Origin: Bauldia litoralis | GTDB lineage: Bacteria > Pseudomonadota > Alphaproteobacteria > Rhizobiales > Kaistiaceae | Direction: 5' to 3' | Assembly: GCA_945882315.1 (NCBI GenBank) | Contig: CAMCWB010000003.1 | Coordinates: forward strand, 1-64,000 | Length of the DNA stretch: 64,000 bases | Part shown: piece by piece, positions 7,596 through 15,500 of the stretch | Position numbering within the stretch: position 1 is the first letter of the stretch | How the letters are laid out: each line of letters starts with the position of its first letter | Position numbers and translations under genes: made by a program | The notes under the pieces: model-generated | Databases searched by the model: none | Seen by the model: only the letters and a program-made list of their open reading frames with translations | Told to the model about the DNA's origin: nothing

Positions 7596-8492
7596 CTAGC
7601 CGGTCGCCGCAAGCTTCTGCGCCGGCAACACCCCGGCTCTGTAATCTTCCATCAGCGTCTTGGTTATCGCCCCCGGCGTGAAGCGGTAGGGACCGATCTC
7701 GGACACCGGCGTGACCTCCGCCGCCGTTCCCGTCAGGAAGCACTGCTCGAAGCTCGCCATGTCGTCGGGCATGATCGTCCGCTCGATGACCTGGAAGCCG
7801 CGCTTGTGGGCGAGGTCGATGACGGTGCGCCGCGTGATGCCGTCGAGGAAGCAATCCGGCGTCGGCGTGTGGATGACGCCATCCTTGACAAAGAAGACAT
7901 TGGCGCCCGTCGCCTCGGCGACCCGGCCGCGATAGTCGAACATCAGCGCGTCGGCGTAACCTTTGCGCTCGGCTTCATGTTTCGAGATCGTGCAGATCAT
8001 GTAGAGCCCGGCGGCCTTGGCCTTGGACGGCGCCGTCATCGGATCCGGGCGCCGGTATTTGGCGATGTCGAGCCGGATGCCCTTCAGCTTCTCTTCGGGA
8101 TTGAAGTAGGACGGCCATTCCCAGACCGCGATCGCGACATTGATGTGCGAATTCTGCGCCGAGACGCCCATCATCTCGCTGCCCCGCCAGGCGATCGGCC
8201 GGACATAGGCATCGGCATGGCCCTGGCGGGCGATCAGGTCCTGGGAGGCCTGATTGATGGCCTCGACCGAATAGGGGATTTCGAAGCCGAGGATCTGCGC
8301 CGATTCATGCAGGCGGCGCGTATGCTCGTCGAGCTTGAAGATCACGCCATTATAAGCGCGCTCGCCCTCGAAGACGGCGCTGGCATAATGCAGCCCGTGC
8401 GACAGCACGTGCAGGTTGGCATCTGCCCATGGCCGATAGTCGCCATTGTACCAGATGACGCCGTCGCGTCGGTCGAAAGGCTGAGCCGCCAT
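7596..8492 (-). CDS. ilvE: Branched-chain amino acid aminotransferase
   Basis: This 298-residue fold-type IV PLP enzyme makes Leu, Ile and Val from their 2-oxo acids using glutamate. Recognisable parts are the N-terminal HGLHYASAVFEG, the RPIAWRG segment, the PLP lysine region APSKAKAAG (about 155-163), and the cofactor phosphate-binding ATGANVF and TGTAAEVTP segments. The ATG follows AGGAG. It is transcribed away from the marR-petR-kinase operon, with which it shares a 207-base control region. Confidence 0.95.
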   Translation of the reverse strand: MAAQPFDRRDGVIWYNGDYRPWADANLHVLSHGLHYASAVFEGERAYNGVIFKLDEHTRRLHESAQILGFEIPYSVEAINQASQDLIARQGHADAYVRPIAWRGSEMMGVSAQNSHINVAIAVWEWPSYFNPEEKLKGIRLDIAKYRRPDPMTAPSKAKAAGLYMICTISKHEAERKGYADALMFDYRGRVAEATGANVFFVKDGVIHTPTPDCFLDGITRRTVIDLAHKRGFQVIERTIMPDDMASFEQCFLTGTAAEVTPVSEIGPYRFTPGAITKTLMEDYRAGVLPAQKLAATG

Positions 8493-8699
8493 TGGTCCGC
8501 TCCTCGCGATTGGGCCGCTTGTTGCCGTGGCCCGTCATTGAGCGCCCGGAGTTCCCTCCAGGCAAGGCTTTTGCGTCGCGTCTCATCTGTCGATATGGTG
8601 CGGCGGGATTCCGCGCTGCACCAACGGCATGAGGCCGGACATATGATCCGCTAACGGCAGCCGAATTTCTGTGTATCCATCCACCAAAAATATGTCAAC
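8493..8699. promoter_or_regulatory. Divergent control region ilvE / marR operon
   Basis: This region holds the promoters for ilvE (minus) and the marR-response regulator-kinase operon (plus). No Shine-Dalgarno sequence is visible just before the marR ATG. The last bases form half of a dyad described separately. Confidence 0.5.
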
Positions 8700-8711
8700 A
8701 TGGCTGACATA
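8691..8711. promoter_or_regulatory. 21-bp dyad centred on the marR start codon
   Basis: TATGTCA (8691-8697) and TGACATA (8705-8711) are perfect inverted arms seven bases apart. The ATG start codon (8700-8702) lies in the spacer. MarR proteins bind palindromes of this length and often repress their own gene, so this is a good candidate autoregulatory operator. The dyad is seen directly; binding is inference. Confidence 0.55.
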
Positions 8712-9239
8712 AATTTCAAACCGAGCGAGTCAACCAAACTGTCGGCAAACGCACCGCGGGGCCCCCTCTCGACGCCGCTCTCGGCAACCGAGCGCGCTGA
8801 GATTCCCTTTATCGAGCTTCTCTATTTCGCCTATCGCGACTTCATCTCCGATCCGGATGCGGAGCTTCTCTCCTACGGCTTCGGCCGGGCGCACCATCGC
8901 ATCATCCATTTCGTCAACCGCCATCCCGGCATCCGCGTCGCCGATCTCCTCGACATATTGAAGATCACCAAGCAGAGCCTCGGCCGCGTGCTGAAGCAAC
9001 TGGTCGACAGCGGCTTCATCGAGCAGTTGCCGGGACCGCAGGACCGCCGCCAGCGCCTCCTCTACCCGACCGAGGCCGGCCGCGCCCTGTCGCTCCGCCT
9101 TCTCGACCCGCAGGCGCGCCGCATCGGCGCCGCGTTGGCCTCGCTGTCGCCGGCCGAACGGAAAGGCGCCGAGGAATTTCTCCGCCATATCGTCGACGCA
9201 AGCGAGCGCGACAAGGTGGCGAGGCTGATCGGCAAATGA
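8700..9239 (+). CDS. petP: MarR family transcriptional regulator (PetP-like)
   Basis: The 179-residue protein has a winged helix-turn-helix with the MarR order: dimerising helix, recognition helix in LDILKITKQSLGRVLKQLVDSGFIE, and a wing containing GPQDRRQRLLYPTEAG. The D-x-R in the wing is the family signature. The gene overlaps the next by four bases (ATGA), and a histidine kinase follows. A MarR-type protein beside an OmpR-type regulator is the petP-petR arrangement of Rhodobacter capsulatus, where the pair lies upstream of petABC. Here petABC is about 22 kb away, so the symbol rests on homology by eye and gene order. A dyad covers its own start codon. Confidence 0.8.
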   Translation: MADINFKPSESTKLSANAPRGPLSTPLSATERAEIPFIELLYFAYRDFISDPDAELLSYGFGRAHHRIIHFVNRHPGIRVADLLDILKITKQSLGRVLKQLVDSGFIEQLPGPQDRRQRLLYPTEAGRALSLRLLDPQARRIGAALASLSPAERKGAEEFLRHIVDASERDKVARLIGK

Positions 9240-9973
9240 CCCAGGACAGCACCACCGCCACCTTGAGCCCGCCGGCCGAGCCGCCGGTGCGGGACGACGC
9301 GCCGCATCTCCTCATCGTCGACGACGACAGCCGCATCCGTTCGCTGCTGGCCCGCTATCTCGGCGGCCAGGGCTTCCGCGTCACCGCCGCGGGCGACGCT
9401 GCCGAGGCCCGGCGGCGACTGGGCGGCCTCGCTTTCGACCTCCTCATCGTCGACTTGATGATGCCCGGCGAGAACGGCCTCGACCTCACCAGGAGCCTCC
9501 GGGAGACCATGGACGTGCCGATCCTGATGCTGACGGCACGCTCGGAATCGGAGAACCGTATCCTCGGCCTCGAATATGGCGCCGACGACTATCTCGCCAA
9601 GCCCTTCGAGCCGCGCGAGTTGCTCTTGCGCATCAACAACATCCTGCGCCGCGGCAGCAAGCCGGCAGCGCCGCTCATCGAGCAGGTGCGTTTCGGCCCC
9701 TTCGCCTTCCATCGCGGCCGGCGCGAGCTGACCCGCGGCGGCGAGCCCATCCACCTCACCGACCGCGAGCGCGAGATCATGGCGATCTTCGCGACCGCGC
9801 CCGGCGATACGGTGCCGCGCAACGCGCTGATGGGCGGCGACGGCAGCGGCGGCGAACGGACCGTCGACGTGCAGATCAACCGGCTGCGCCGCAAGATCGA
9901 GATCGACCCGGCCAATCCGGCCTATCTGCAGACCGTGCGGGGCGTCGGATACCGCCTGTCCATCGCCGCATAG
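9236..9973 (+). CDS. petR: OmpR-family response regulator (PetR-like)
   Basis: This 245-residue regulator has an N-terminal receiver with acidic residues VDDD (28-31), phospho-acceptor Asp73 in IVDLMMPGENG, and Lys122 in YLAKPFEP. A C-terminal OmpR/PhoB winged helix follows (about 150-245) with the end motif TVRGVGYRL. About 20 disordered residues precede the receiver. It overlaps the MarR gene by four bases and is followed four bases later by a sensor kinase, which is its probable phospho-donor. A role in cytochrome bc1 expression, as the PetR name implies, is not shown by this sequence. Confidence 0.88.
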   Translation: MTQDSTTATLSPPAEPPVRDDAPHLLIVDDDSRIRSLLARYLGGQGFRVTAAGDAAEARRRLGGLAFDLLIVDLMMPGENGLDLTRSLRETMDVPILMLTARSESENRILGLEYGADDYLAKPFEPRELLLRINNILRRGSKPAAPLIEQVRFGPFAFHRGRRELTRGGEPIHLTDREREIMAIFATAPGDTVPRNALMGGDGSGGERTVDVQINRLRRKIEIDPANPAYLQTVRGVGYRLSIAA

Positions 9974-9977
9974 CATC

Positions 9978-11384
9978 ATGACGACGACCGGCGAACAGAA
10001 CACGGTCGCGGGCATAGCCGAACCGGATGTAAAAGCCCGGAACGGGGTTCTCGGCCTCTATGGCCGCATCGCCCGCGCGCTCGGCGATGCGATGCCGAAG
10101 GGTCTCTATGCGCGCTCGCTGCTAATCATCCTGATGCCGGTCGTCCTGCTCCAGGCCTTCGTCGCCTTCGTCTTCATGGAGCGCCACTACCAGACGGTGA
10201 CGGCGCGCCTGTCGGCCGCCGTCGTCGCCGACATCGCCGCGATCATCGACATCGTCGCGACCTACCCGCAGACGCCGGACTATTCCGAGATCGTCCGCAT
10301 CGCCAAGGACCGGCTCGGCCTCAACATCGCCATCCTGCCACCCGAGCCGCTGCCGCCGCCAACCGAGAAGCCCTTCTTTTCGCAGCTCGACCTGACCCTC
10401 TCCCGCGAGATCACGCAGCAGATCAAGCGGCCCTTCTGGGTCGATACGGTGGGGCGCTCGCGCATCGTCGAAATCCGCATCCAGCTCGAGGACAAGGTGC
10501 TGCGCGTCTTCGCAAGGCGCAGCCAGACCAACGCCTCGAACTCGCTGATCTTCATCGGCTGGATGGTGGCGACGAGCGTCGTGCTGCTCACCATCTCGAT
10601 CCTCTTCCTGCGCAACCAGATTCGCCCGATCACCCGCCTTGCCGACGCGGCGGAAGCCTTCGGCAAGGGCCGCGCCGTGACGCCGCTGAAGCCGCGCGGC
10701 GCCCGCGAGGTCCGCGCCGCGACCATCGCCTTCGGCGACATGCAGGGTCGCATCGAGCGCCAGATCGAGCAGCGCACCGCCATGCTGGCCGGTGTCAGCC
10801 ACGATCTGCGCACCATCCTGACGCGCTTCCGGCTGCAACTAGCGCTGCTCGCCGAGTCGCCCGACACCGACGCACTGAAGCACGACGTCGACGACATGAA
10901 CCGCATGCTGGAGGGCTATCTCGCCTTTGCCCGCGGCGACAGCGGCGAACAGGCCGTGGCGGCCGACATCGACGTGCTGCTCCGTGACATCGCCAAGGAA
11001 TTCCGCGTTCCGGGCCACAGCGTGACCGCGACCTTCGCCGGAGACCCGATGGTCAAGCTCAGGCCGCAAAGCTTCAAGCGCTGCCTCGCCAACCTCGTCG
11101 GCAATGCCTGCCGCCACGGCGAGAACGTCGCGATCGACGGCAATCACGCCGACGGCACCCTGACGATCGCCGTCGATGATGACGGACCGGGCGTGCCGGT
11201 CGAAGAGTATGAGGCGATCTTCCGCCCCTTCTACCGGCTCGACGACGCCCGCAACATCGACGAGAGTGGCACCGGCCTCGGCCTCTCGATCGCCCGCGAC
11301 ATCGCGCGCAGCCACGGCGGCGACGTGACGCTCGCCGCGAGCCCGCTCGGCGGCCTGCGCGTCACCGTGACGATACCGGTTTAA
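9978..11384 (+). CDS. Membrane sensor histidine kinase (EnvZ-like architecture)
   Basis: The 468-residue protein has two membrane spans (about 47-68 and 190-212) enclosing a periplasmic sensor of about 120 residues. HAMP and dimerisation helices follow, with His275 in SHDLRTILTRFRLQ, then an HATPase domain with N box NLVGNACRHG, DDDGPGVP and GTGLGLSIARD. The usual Pro after HDLRT is Ile here. It belongs to the marR-response regulator operon and is its cognate kinase by position. The signal sensed is unknown. Confidence 0.92.
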   Translation: MTTTGEQNTVAGIAEPDVKARNGVLGLYGRIARALGDAMPKGLYARSLLIILMPVVLLQAFVAFVFMERHYQTVTARLSAAVVADIAAIIDIVATYPQTPDYSEIVRIAKDRLGLNIAILPPEPLPPPTEKPFFSQLDLTLSREITQQIKRPFWVDTVGRSRIVEIRIQLEDKVLRVFARRSQTNASNSLIFIGWMVATSVVLLTISILFLRNQIRPITRLADAAEAFGKGRAVTPLKPRGAREVRAATIAFGDMQGRIERQIEQRTAMLAGVSHDLRTILTRFRLQLALLAESPDTDALKHDVDDMNRMLEGYLAFARGDSGEQAVAADIDVLLRDIAKEFRVPGHSVTATFAGDPMVKLRPQSFKRCLANLVGNACRHGENVAIDGNHADGTLTIAVDDDGPGVPVEEYEAIFRPFYRLDDARNIDESGTGLGLSIARDIARSHGGDVTLAASPLGGLRVTVTIPV

Positions 11385-11406
11385 ATTAAACAAGGGAGGT
11401 CCGATC

Positions 11407-12237
11407 ATGGCGGGCAACGATGCGATATCGGCAATCAGGCTTGCCTTGCTGATCGACGGCGACAATGTCAGCGCCGCCTACATGCCGATCATCATGCGCG
11501 AGGCGGGCAAGCTCGGCACGGTCGCCATCCGGCGCATCTACGGCCAGTTCAAAAGCGGCAAGATGAAATCCTGGATGAAGCAGATCGAGGATTTCGGCAT
11601 CACGCCGGTCAACGTCTCGCCGCTCGTGCACGGCAAGAACGCCACCGACATGAAGCTCGTCATCGAGGCGATGGACATGCTCCACGGCCGCCATCTCGAC
11701 GGCGTCTGCATCGCTTCCAGCGACGGCGATTTCACGCCGCTGGCGGCACGCATCCGCGCCAGCGCGCTCGCCGCCTATGGCTTCGGCGCCAAGAAGGCGC
11801 CAGCCGCCTACAAGGAGGAATTCGAGAAATTCTTCGAATGCGACACGCTGCTCGCCGCCGAGAAGAAGGTCTCGCCGCAGGGCATACCCGCCGGAGCACC
11901 GCCGTCACAAAGACGGCAGGCCGCGGCAGCGATAGCGACCTCCGCACCCGCACCACGCCCCGCTCCTGCCCCCGCCGCAAATCCGGAGAGGCGACCCGCG
12001 GCGTCCATCCCGATCGAGCTTCGGGACAAGATCTTCGATGCGATCGATCGCGCAATGGGCCCCGACGGCAGGGCGAATGTCCGCGCTGTCGGCAATGCCA
12101 TACGGCGCGTCGTCCCCGATTTCCAGTCGAAGGAGTACGGTTTCGGCACCACGGGCACGCTGGTGCGGAGCCTGCCCGGCATCGAGGTGACCAAGAAGGG
12201 CAGCGATACGTACGTCAGCTGGAAGCGGACTCAGTAG
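11407..12237 (+). CDS. NYN-domain (PIN-like) putative RNase with C-terminal OST-HTH/LOTUS domain
   Basis: Residues 8-145 form a NYN/LabA-type PIN-like domain. Acidic residues are in the expected metal-binding places: Asp17/Asp19 in LLIDGDN, Asp81 in NATDMKLVIEAMD, Asp90, and Asp106/Asp108 in SSDGDF. A Pro/Ala-rich linker (about 155-195) leads to a C-terminal OST-HTH/LOTUS domain (about 197-276, ending TYVSWKR), a module that binds RNA in other proteins. The family is thought to cleave or process RNA; the target is unknown. An AGGAG-like sequence precedes the ATG. Its stop overlaps the convergent csaA stop by seven bases. Confidence 0.85.
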   Translation: MAGNDAISAIRLALLIDGDNVSAAYMPIIMREAGKLGTVAIRRIYGQFKSGKMKSWMKQIEDFGITPVNVSPLVHGKNATDMKLVIEAMDMLHGRHLDGVCIASSDGDFTPLAARIRASALAAYGFGAKKAPAAYKEEFEKFFECDTLLAAEKKVSPQGIPAGAPPSQRRQAAAAIATSAPAPRPAPAPAANPERRPAASIPIELRDKIFDAIDRAMGPDGRANVRAVGNAIRRVVPDFQSKEYGFGTTGTLVRSLPGIEVTKKGSDTYVSWKRTQ

Positions 12238-12584
12238 AGCCGCCCGCCATTCGGCACCTTGCGGTCGGGGCTGATCAACATCACCTCGCCGGCTTCGTCG
12301 GGAAAGCCGAGGGTCAGCACCTCCGACATCAACGGGCCGATCTGGCGCGGCGGGAAATTGACGACCGCAGCGACCTGGCGCCCGACGAGTTCTTCCATCG
12401 TGTAGTTCTTGGTGATCTGCGCCGAGGATTTCTTGATCCCTATCGGCTCGCCGAAATCGATCACCAGTCGATAGGCGGGCTTGCGCGCCTCCGGAAAAGG
12501 CGCGGCCTCGACGATCGTGCCGACCCTGATGTCGACCTTCTGGAAATCGTCATAGACGATGCGTGCCGACGTGTCCTGGCTCAT
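12231..12584 (-). CDS. csaA: tRNA-binding / chaperone-like protein CsaA
   Basis: The ATG at 12584 gives 117 residues; the open frame extends to 12620 but the family starts here. This is a free-standing OB-fold tRNA-binding domain (like the Arc1p or MetRS C-terminus). It has KVDIRVGTIVEAAPFPEARK at the start and the A-A-V-V-N-F-P-P-R-Q-I-G and MLISPD segments typical of CsaA. The family forms dimers, binds tRNA and was described as an export chaperone in Bacillus. It is convergent with the NYN gene and shares seven bases with it. Confidence 0.9.
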   Translation of the reverse strand: MSQDTSARIVYDDFQKVDIRVGTIVEAAPFPEARKPAYRLVIDFGEPIGIKKSSAQITKNYTMEELVGRQVAAVVNFPPRQIGPLMSEVLTLGFPDEAGEVMLISPDRKVPNGGRLY

Positions 12585-12650
12585 GCTCTTCCCGCTCCTG
12601 CCGAAGGGGCGAGCTAGCACGAGGACGCGCCGCGCTCAACGTTGCGTGAC

Positions 12651-12742
12651 TAGGGTGGGCAAAGGCGCGCTTCAGCGCCGTGCCCACATTGTCGCGCCAA
12701 CGGGCCACGCGTGGGCACGGCCTTCGGCCTTTGCCCACCCTA
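12651..12742. repeat. Palindromic intergenic repeat, family A, copy 1
   Basis: A perfect 15-bp terminal inverted repeat, TAGGGTGGGCAAAGG (12651-12665) with its complement at 12728-12742, encloses a second one: CCGTGCCCAC (12678-12687) with 12711-12720. The whole unit folds into a cruciform or long hairpin. The same termini recur at 58649-58727, so this is a dispersed repeat family and not a one-off terminator. Confidence 0.85.
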
Positions 12743-12752
12743 CATTCAGACT

Positions 12753-13433
12753 TTAGGCGGCTTCCGGAGCGGTACTCGACGGCGCCCTGTCGCGCCGCGT
12801 CAGATCGGCGAAACGCGAGCAGACATTGTCGAGGAACCTGATCGCCCGCTCGCCGCGCTGCAGGCCGCGGTCGAGCGCCGCCATCGTCTTGGCGAGGCCG
12901 GACTCATCATCGTCAAGCCAGGCGCGGAAAGCGTCGGCGTTGACGAGGACGATGCCTTCAAGCGCCACGGCGCCGAGCACGCCCGACTTCTCGACATCGG
13001 CCGCCGACATCAGCCATCTGACCGAGCGCTGCGCATTGCGATGCAGGAAGGCCGAGAGGCAGATGTCGCGGCGTGCCGCCCGTGCAATGCTCTTCACGGC
13101 AGCCTTATGCGGCTCCAACGCATCGAAACGGCGCATCAGGATCTCGAAAATCCGGTCGCGGCCGGTTTCGCCCTCGGCCGGCCCGCCATCGAGGACGACG
13201 CTGTCGACGCGCCTCGTAAAGGCCCGGAGGATCGCGAGCTTGCCGTCGTAATGCTCGCGCATCGCGGCAAGCGAGACGCCGGCTTCGTCGGCAATGTCGT
13301 TGAGACCGATCTTGTCGAAATCCCGTGTCGCGGCAAGCGTCAGCAGGGCATCGATGATGGCGTCTTTCGGCTCGGCGGCGGGCTTGCGCGGCGCCGAACG
13401 TCCGGACGGCTTCTTGGCAGTCTGTCTGGCCAT
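12753..13433 (-). CDS. TetR-like (possibly COQ9-like) regulator
   Basis: The 226-residue protein has a basic N-terminal tail (1-22) followed by a TetR-type helix-turn-helix (about 25-70; F-D-K-I-G-L-N-D-I-A-D-E-A-G-V-S). The C-terminal helical domain contains paired Arg/Asp motifs and has the general look of TetR/COQ9 folds. COQ9 relatives bind ubiquinone intermediates and not DNA, and the nearby ubiK makes that alternative worth keeping. It lies 65 bases downstream of proC on the same strand, so it may be co-transcribed. Confidence 0.75.
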   Translation of the reverse strand: MARQTAKKPSGRSAPRKPAAEPKDAIIDALLTLAATRDFDKIGLNDIADEAGVSLAAMREHYDGKLAILRAFTRRVDSVVLDGGPAEGETGRDRIFEILMRRFDALEPHKAAVKSIARAARRDICLSAFLHRNAQRSVRWLMSAADVEKSGVLGAVALEGIVLVNADAFRAWLDDDESGLAKTMAALDRGLQRGERAIRFLDNVCSRFADLTRRDRAPSSTAPEAA

Positions 13434-13498
13434 GACAATCCTCTCCTGTTCCGTATCCTCAATCTAGGCACGGATCGCGGCGAGGACGAGGCCAAAGA

Positions 13499-14350
13499 TC
13501 AGCCGGAAAGTTCCCGCGAGCGCTTCGCGGCTGCGGCAACCGCCTTGACCATGAGGGGGCGAAGACCGCCCTCGCCCATCAGCACCTCGAGCGCCGCGGC
13601 CGTGGTGCCGTTCGGCGAGGTGACGTTCTTGCGGAGTTGGTCGGCGGGAAGCTCCGAGCGATGCAGGAGTTCGCCGGCCCCGGCCACGGTCGCCCGGGCA
13701 AGCTGCGCCGCGACGTCGGGCGGCAGGCCGGCTTCGACACCGGCCGCTGCGAGGCATTCGGCGAGCAGGAAGACATACGCGGGGCCAGAGCCGGAAACGG
13801 CCGTGACCGCATCGATCAGGGCTTCGTCCTCGACCCAGACGGTCGCGCCGACCGCATCGAGCAACGAGCCGACCAGCGCCTTTCCCGGCACGCCGACCTG
13901 GCGGTTGGCGACTGCCGCCGTGATGCCGCGACCGACCTGCGCCGGGGTATTCGGCATGGCGCGGACGAGCCCGATCGGACCGAGCCAGCCTTCAAGTGTC
14001 GCGAGCGTGGTTCCGGCCGCGATCGACACAGCGATCGTGCCACGACCGATCAGCGGCCGCAGCGTCGGAAGAACCTTCGCGATGATCTGCGGCTTGACCG
14101 CGACGACGATGATCGAGGCCTGGCGTCCGGCCTCGGGGCCGGCCGCGATCGCAACGCCGGCGCGTTTCAGGAAAGCCAGCGACTCTTCCGGAGGGGCCGG
14201 ATCGAAGACAAGAACGGCCTGCGGGTCGAGGCCGTTATCGAGCCAGCCGGCGAGCAACGCGCCGCCCATCTTGCCGGCCCCGACAAGGGCGAGCGGTGAC
14301 GAAGCAGAAAAGGCGGTCGCGAGAGACATGGGCAACATCCGCTGTGGCAA
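13499..14350 (-). CDS. proC: Pyrroline-5-carboxylate reductase
   Basis: This enzyme reduces pyrroline-5-carboxylate to proline with NAD(P)H, the last step of proline synthesis. The Rossmann motif LVGAGKMGGALL is near the N-terminus, MPNTPAQVG is in the middle, and AVSGSGPAYVFLLAE with the downstream RATVAGAGELL is the family signature. The start is uncertain: TTG at 14350 has a GAGAGG upstream, while ATG codons at 14338 and 14329 give proteins four or seven residues shorter. A YbjN-like gene precedes it, an order common in Hyphomicrobiales. Confidence 0.95.
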   Translation of the reverse strand: MPQRMLPMSLATAFSASSPLALVGAGKMGGALLAGWLDNGLDPQAVLVFDPAPPEESLAFLKRAGVAIAAGPEAGRQASIIVVAVKPQIIAKVLPTLRPLIGRGTIAVSIAAGTTLATLEGWLGPIGLVRAMPNTPAQVGRGITAAVANRQVGVPGKALVGSLLDAVGATVWVEDEALIDAVTAVSGSGPAYVFLLAECLAAAGVEAGLPPDVAAQLARATVAGAGELLHRSELPADQLRKNVTSPNGTTAAALEVLMGEGGLRPLMVKAVAAAAKRSRELSG

Positions 14351-14403
14351 TCGCTGCCACCTCTCTCACGCGGCGCCGCGGATTTCCAGCCTCGGGCTTC
14401 GGC

Positions 14404-14904
14404 TCAGGCTTCGCCGGCGGTCTCGAAGAGGACGCCTTCCAGCGCCTCCGCCGCCGGACGACCCGCCCAGACGACGAACTGGAACGCCTGGAAATAACGC
14501 TCGCAGGCTTCGATCGCGGTGACCAGCAGGCGCTCGACCTGCTGCGCGTTCGGCTCGGCGCCACCCGACAGGAGCAGCGCCTGCCGGTACATGACGACGC
14601 CCTCGTCGCTCCACAGATCGAAATGGCCGATCCACAATTGCTCGTTCACGGCGGACAGGAGCCGCATGACTTCGAGCTTGCGCGGATCAGGGACCTTCAG
14701 GTCGAAGGCGCAGGCGAGATGAATCGCTTCGCGTTCTTCCATCCAGGAGAACGAGACGTGATAGTCCGACCAGCTTCCGGAAATCGACACGGTGATCTCG
14801 TCGTCGCCGGCGCGCTCGAAAGTCCAGTCATTCAGGGAAGCAATTTGCTCGATGACGTCGACCGGGTTGGAATCGCGGTCTTGCTCGATATCGATGAGGC
14901 TCAT
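14404..14904 (-). CDS. YbjN-domain protein
   Basis: Translation probably starts at the ATG at 14904 (MSLIDIEQDRDSNPVDVI), giving 166 residues; the frame is open to 14997. The domain resembles the type III secretion chaperone fold. It has a central WSDYHVSFSW and a late QAFQFVVWAGRPAAEAL, characteristic of the YbjN proteins found beside proC in alphaproteobacteria. It has no enzyme motif; family members are linked to stress and motility in enterics. It is 53 bases upstream of proC and likely in the same operon. Confidence 0.85.
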   Translation of the reverse strand: MSLIDIEQDRDSNPVDVIEQIASLNDWTFERAGDDEITVSISGSWSDYHVSFSWMEEREAIHLACAFDLKVPDPRKLEVMRLLSAVNEQLWIGHFDLWSDEGVVMYRQALLLSGGAEPNAQQVERLLVTAIEACERYFQAFQFVVWAGRPAAEALEGVLFETAGEA

Positions 14905-15063
14905 GAAGGATACTTGCCCTCGATCAATGGCCGAAGATAGGCAAGGGCGAATCTTCGTTGAATCAGTATATAGGTCCGCGCCTCCGACGGGCCACAATTC
15001 ATTGTGGACGAATCAGGGGTCTTGCCAAGCTGATTGTGGAAAGACGGCTAATAGAACGGGGCC

Positions 15064-15372
15064 TTAGCCGACCGCCGTCTTGCGCGGCGTCCGCTTCGGC
15101 TTTTCCGGGTCTGAATCGCCGCCAAGGCCAAGCTTAGCCTCAAGTTCGGCAATCCGGGCCGCCAATTGCTCGTTTTCGACCCGGGCCTTCGAGGCCATCT
15201 CCCGGACCACGTCGAATTCTTCGCGCTTCACCAGGTCGAGGTCCGCGACAAAACGTTCCATCTGGCTCCGAAACACGTTTTGGGCCTCGCGACGCACCCC
15301 CTGGGCCACCCCGGCGGCATCGGTCATCAGGCGGGCGAATTCGTCGAAAATCCGGTTATTTGTCTGGGTCAT
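15064..15372 (-). CDS. ubiK: Ubiquinone biosynthesis accessory factor UbiK / BMFP protein
   Basis: The ATG at 15372 follows GGAGG by five bases and gives 102 residues. The sequence is almost all helix: an amphipathic stretch (NRIFDEFARLMTDAAGVAQG), then a C-terminal coiled coil (about 55-85, ENEQLAARIAELEAKL), and a basic tail. This is the BMFP/UbiK layout. UbiK forms trimers and helps the soluble Ubi complex in aerobic ubiquinone synthesis. It diverges from lgt. Confidence 0.87.
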   Translation of the reverse strand: MTQTNNRIFDEFARLMTDAAGVAQGVRREAQNVFRSQMERFVADLDLVKREEFDVVREMASKARVENEQLAARIAELEAKLGLGGDSDPEKPKRTPRKTAVG

Positions 15373-15500
15373 CAAGGCCTCCATCGGCCGGAAAATGCTT
15401 GTCCTCCTACTATGGGGAGCGCCGCGCTGCGCCGCAAGGCAGGACATGCTTGACCGCCCATCGGCGCCAGATAAGTTCGCCGCACCACAGCGAGTGACCG

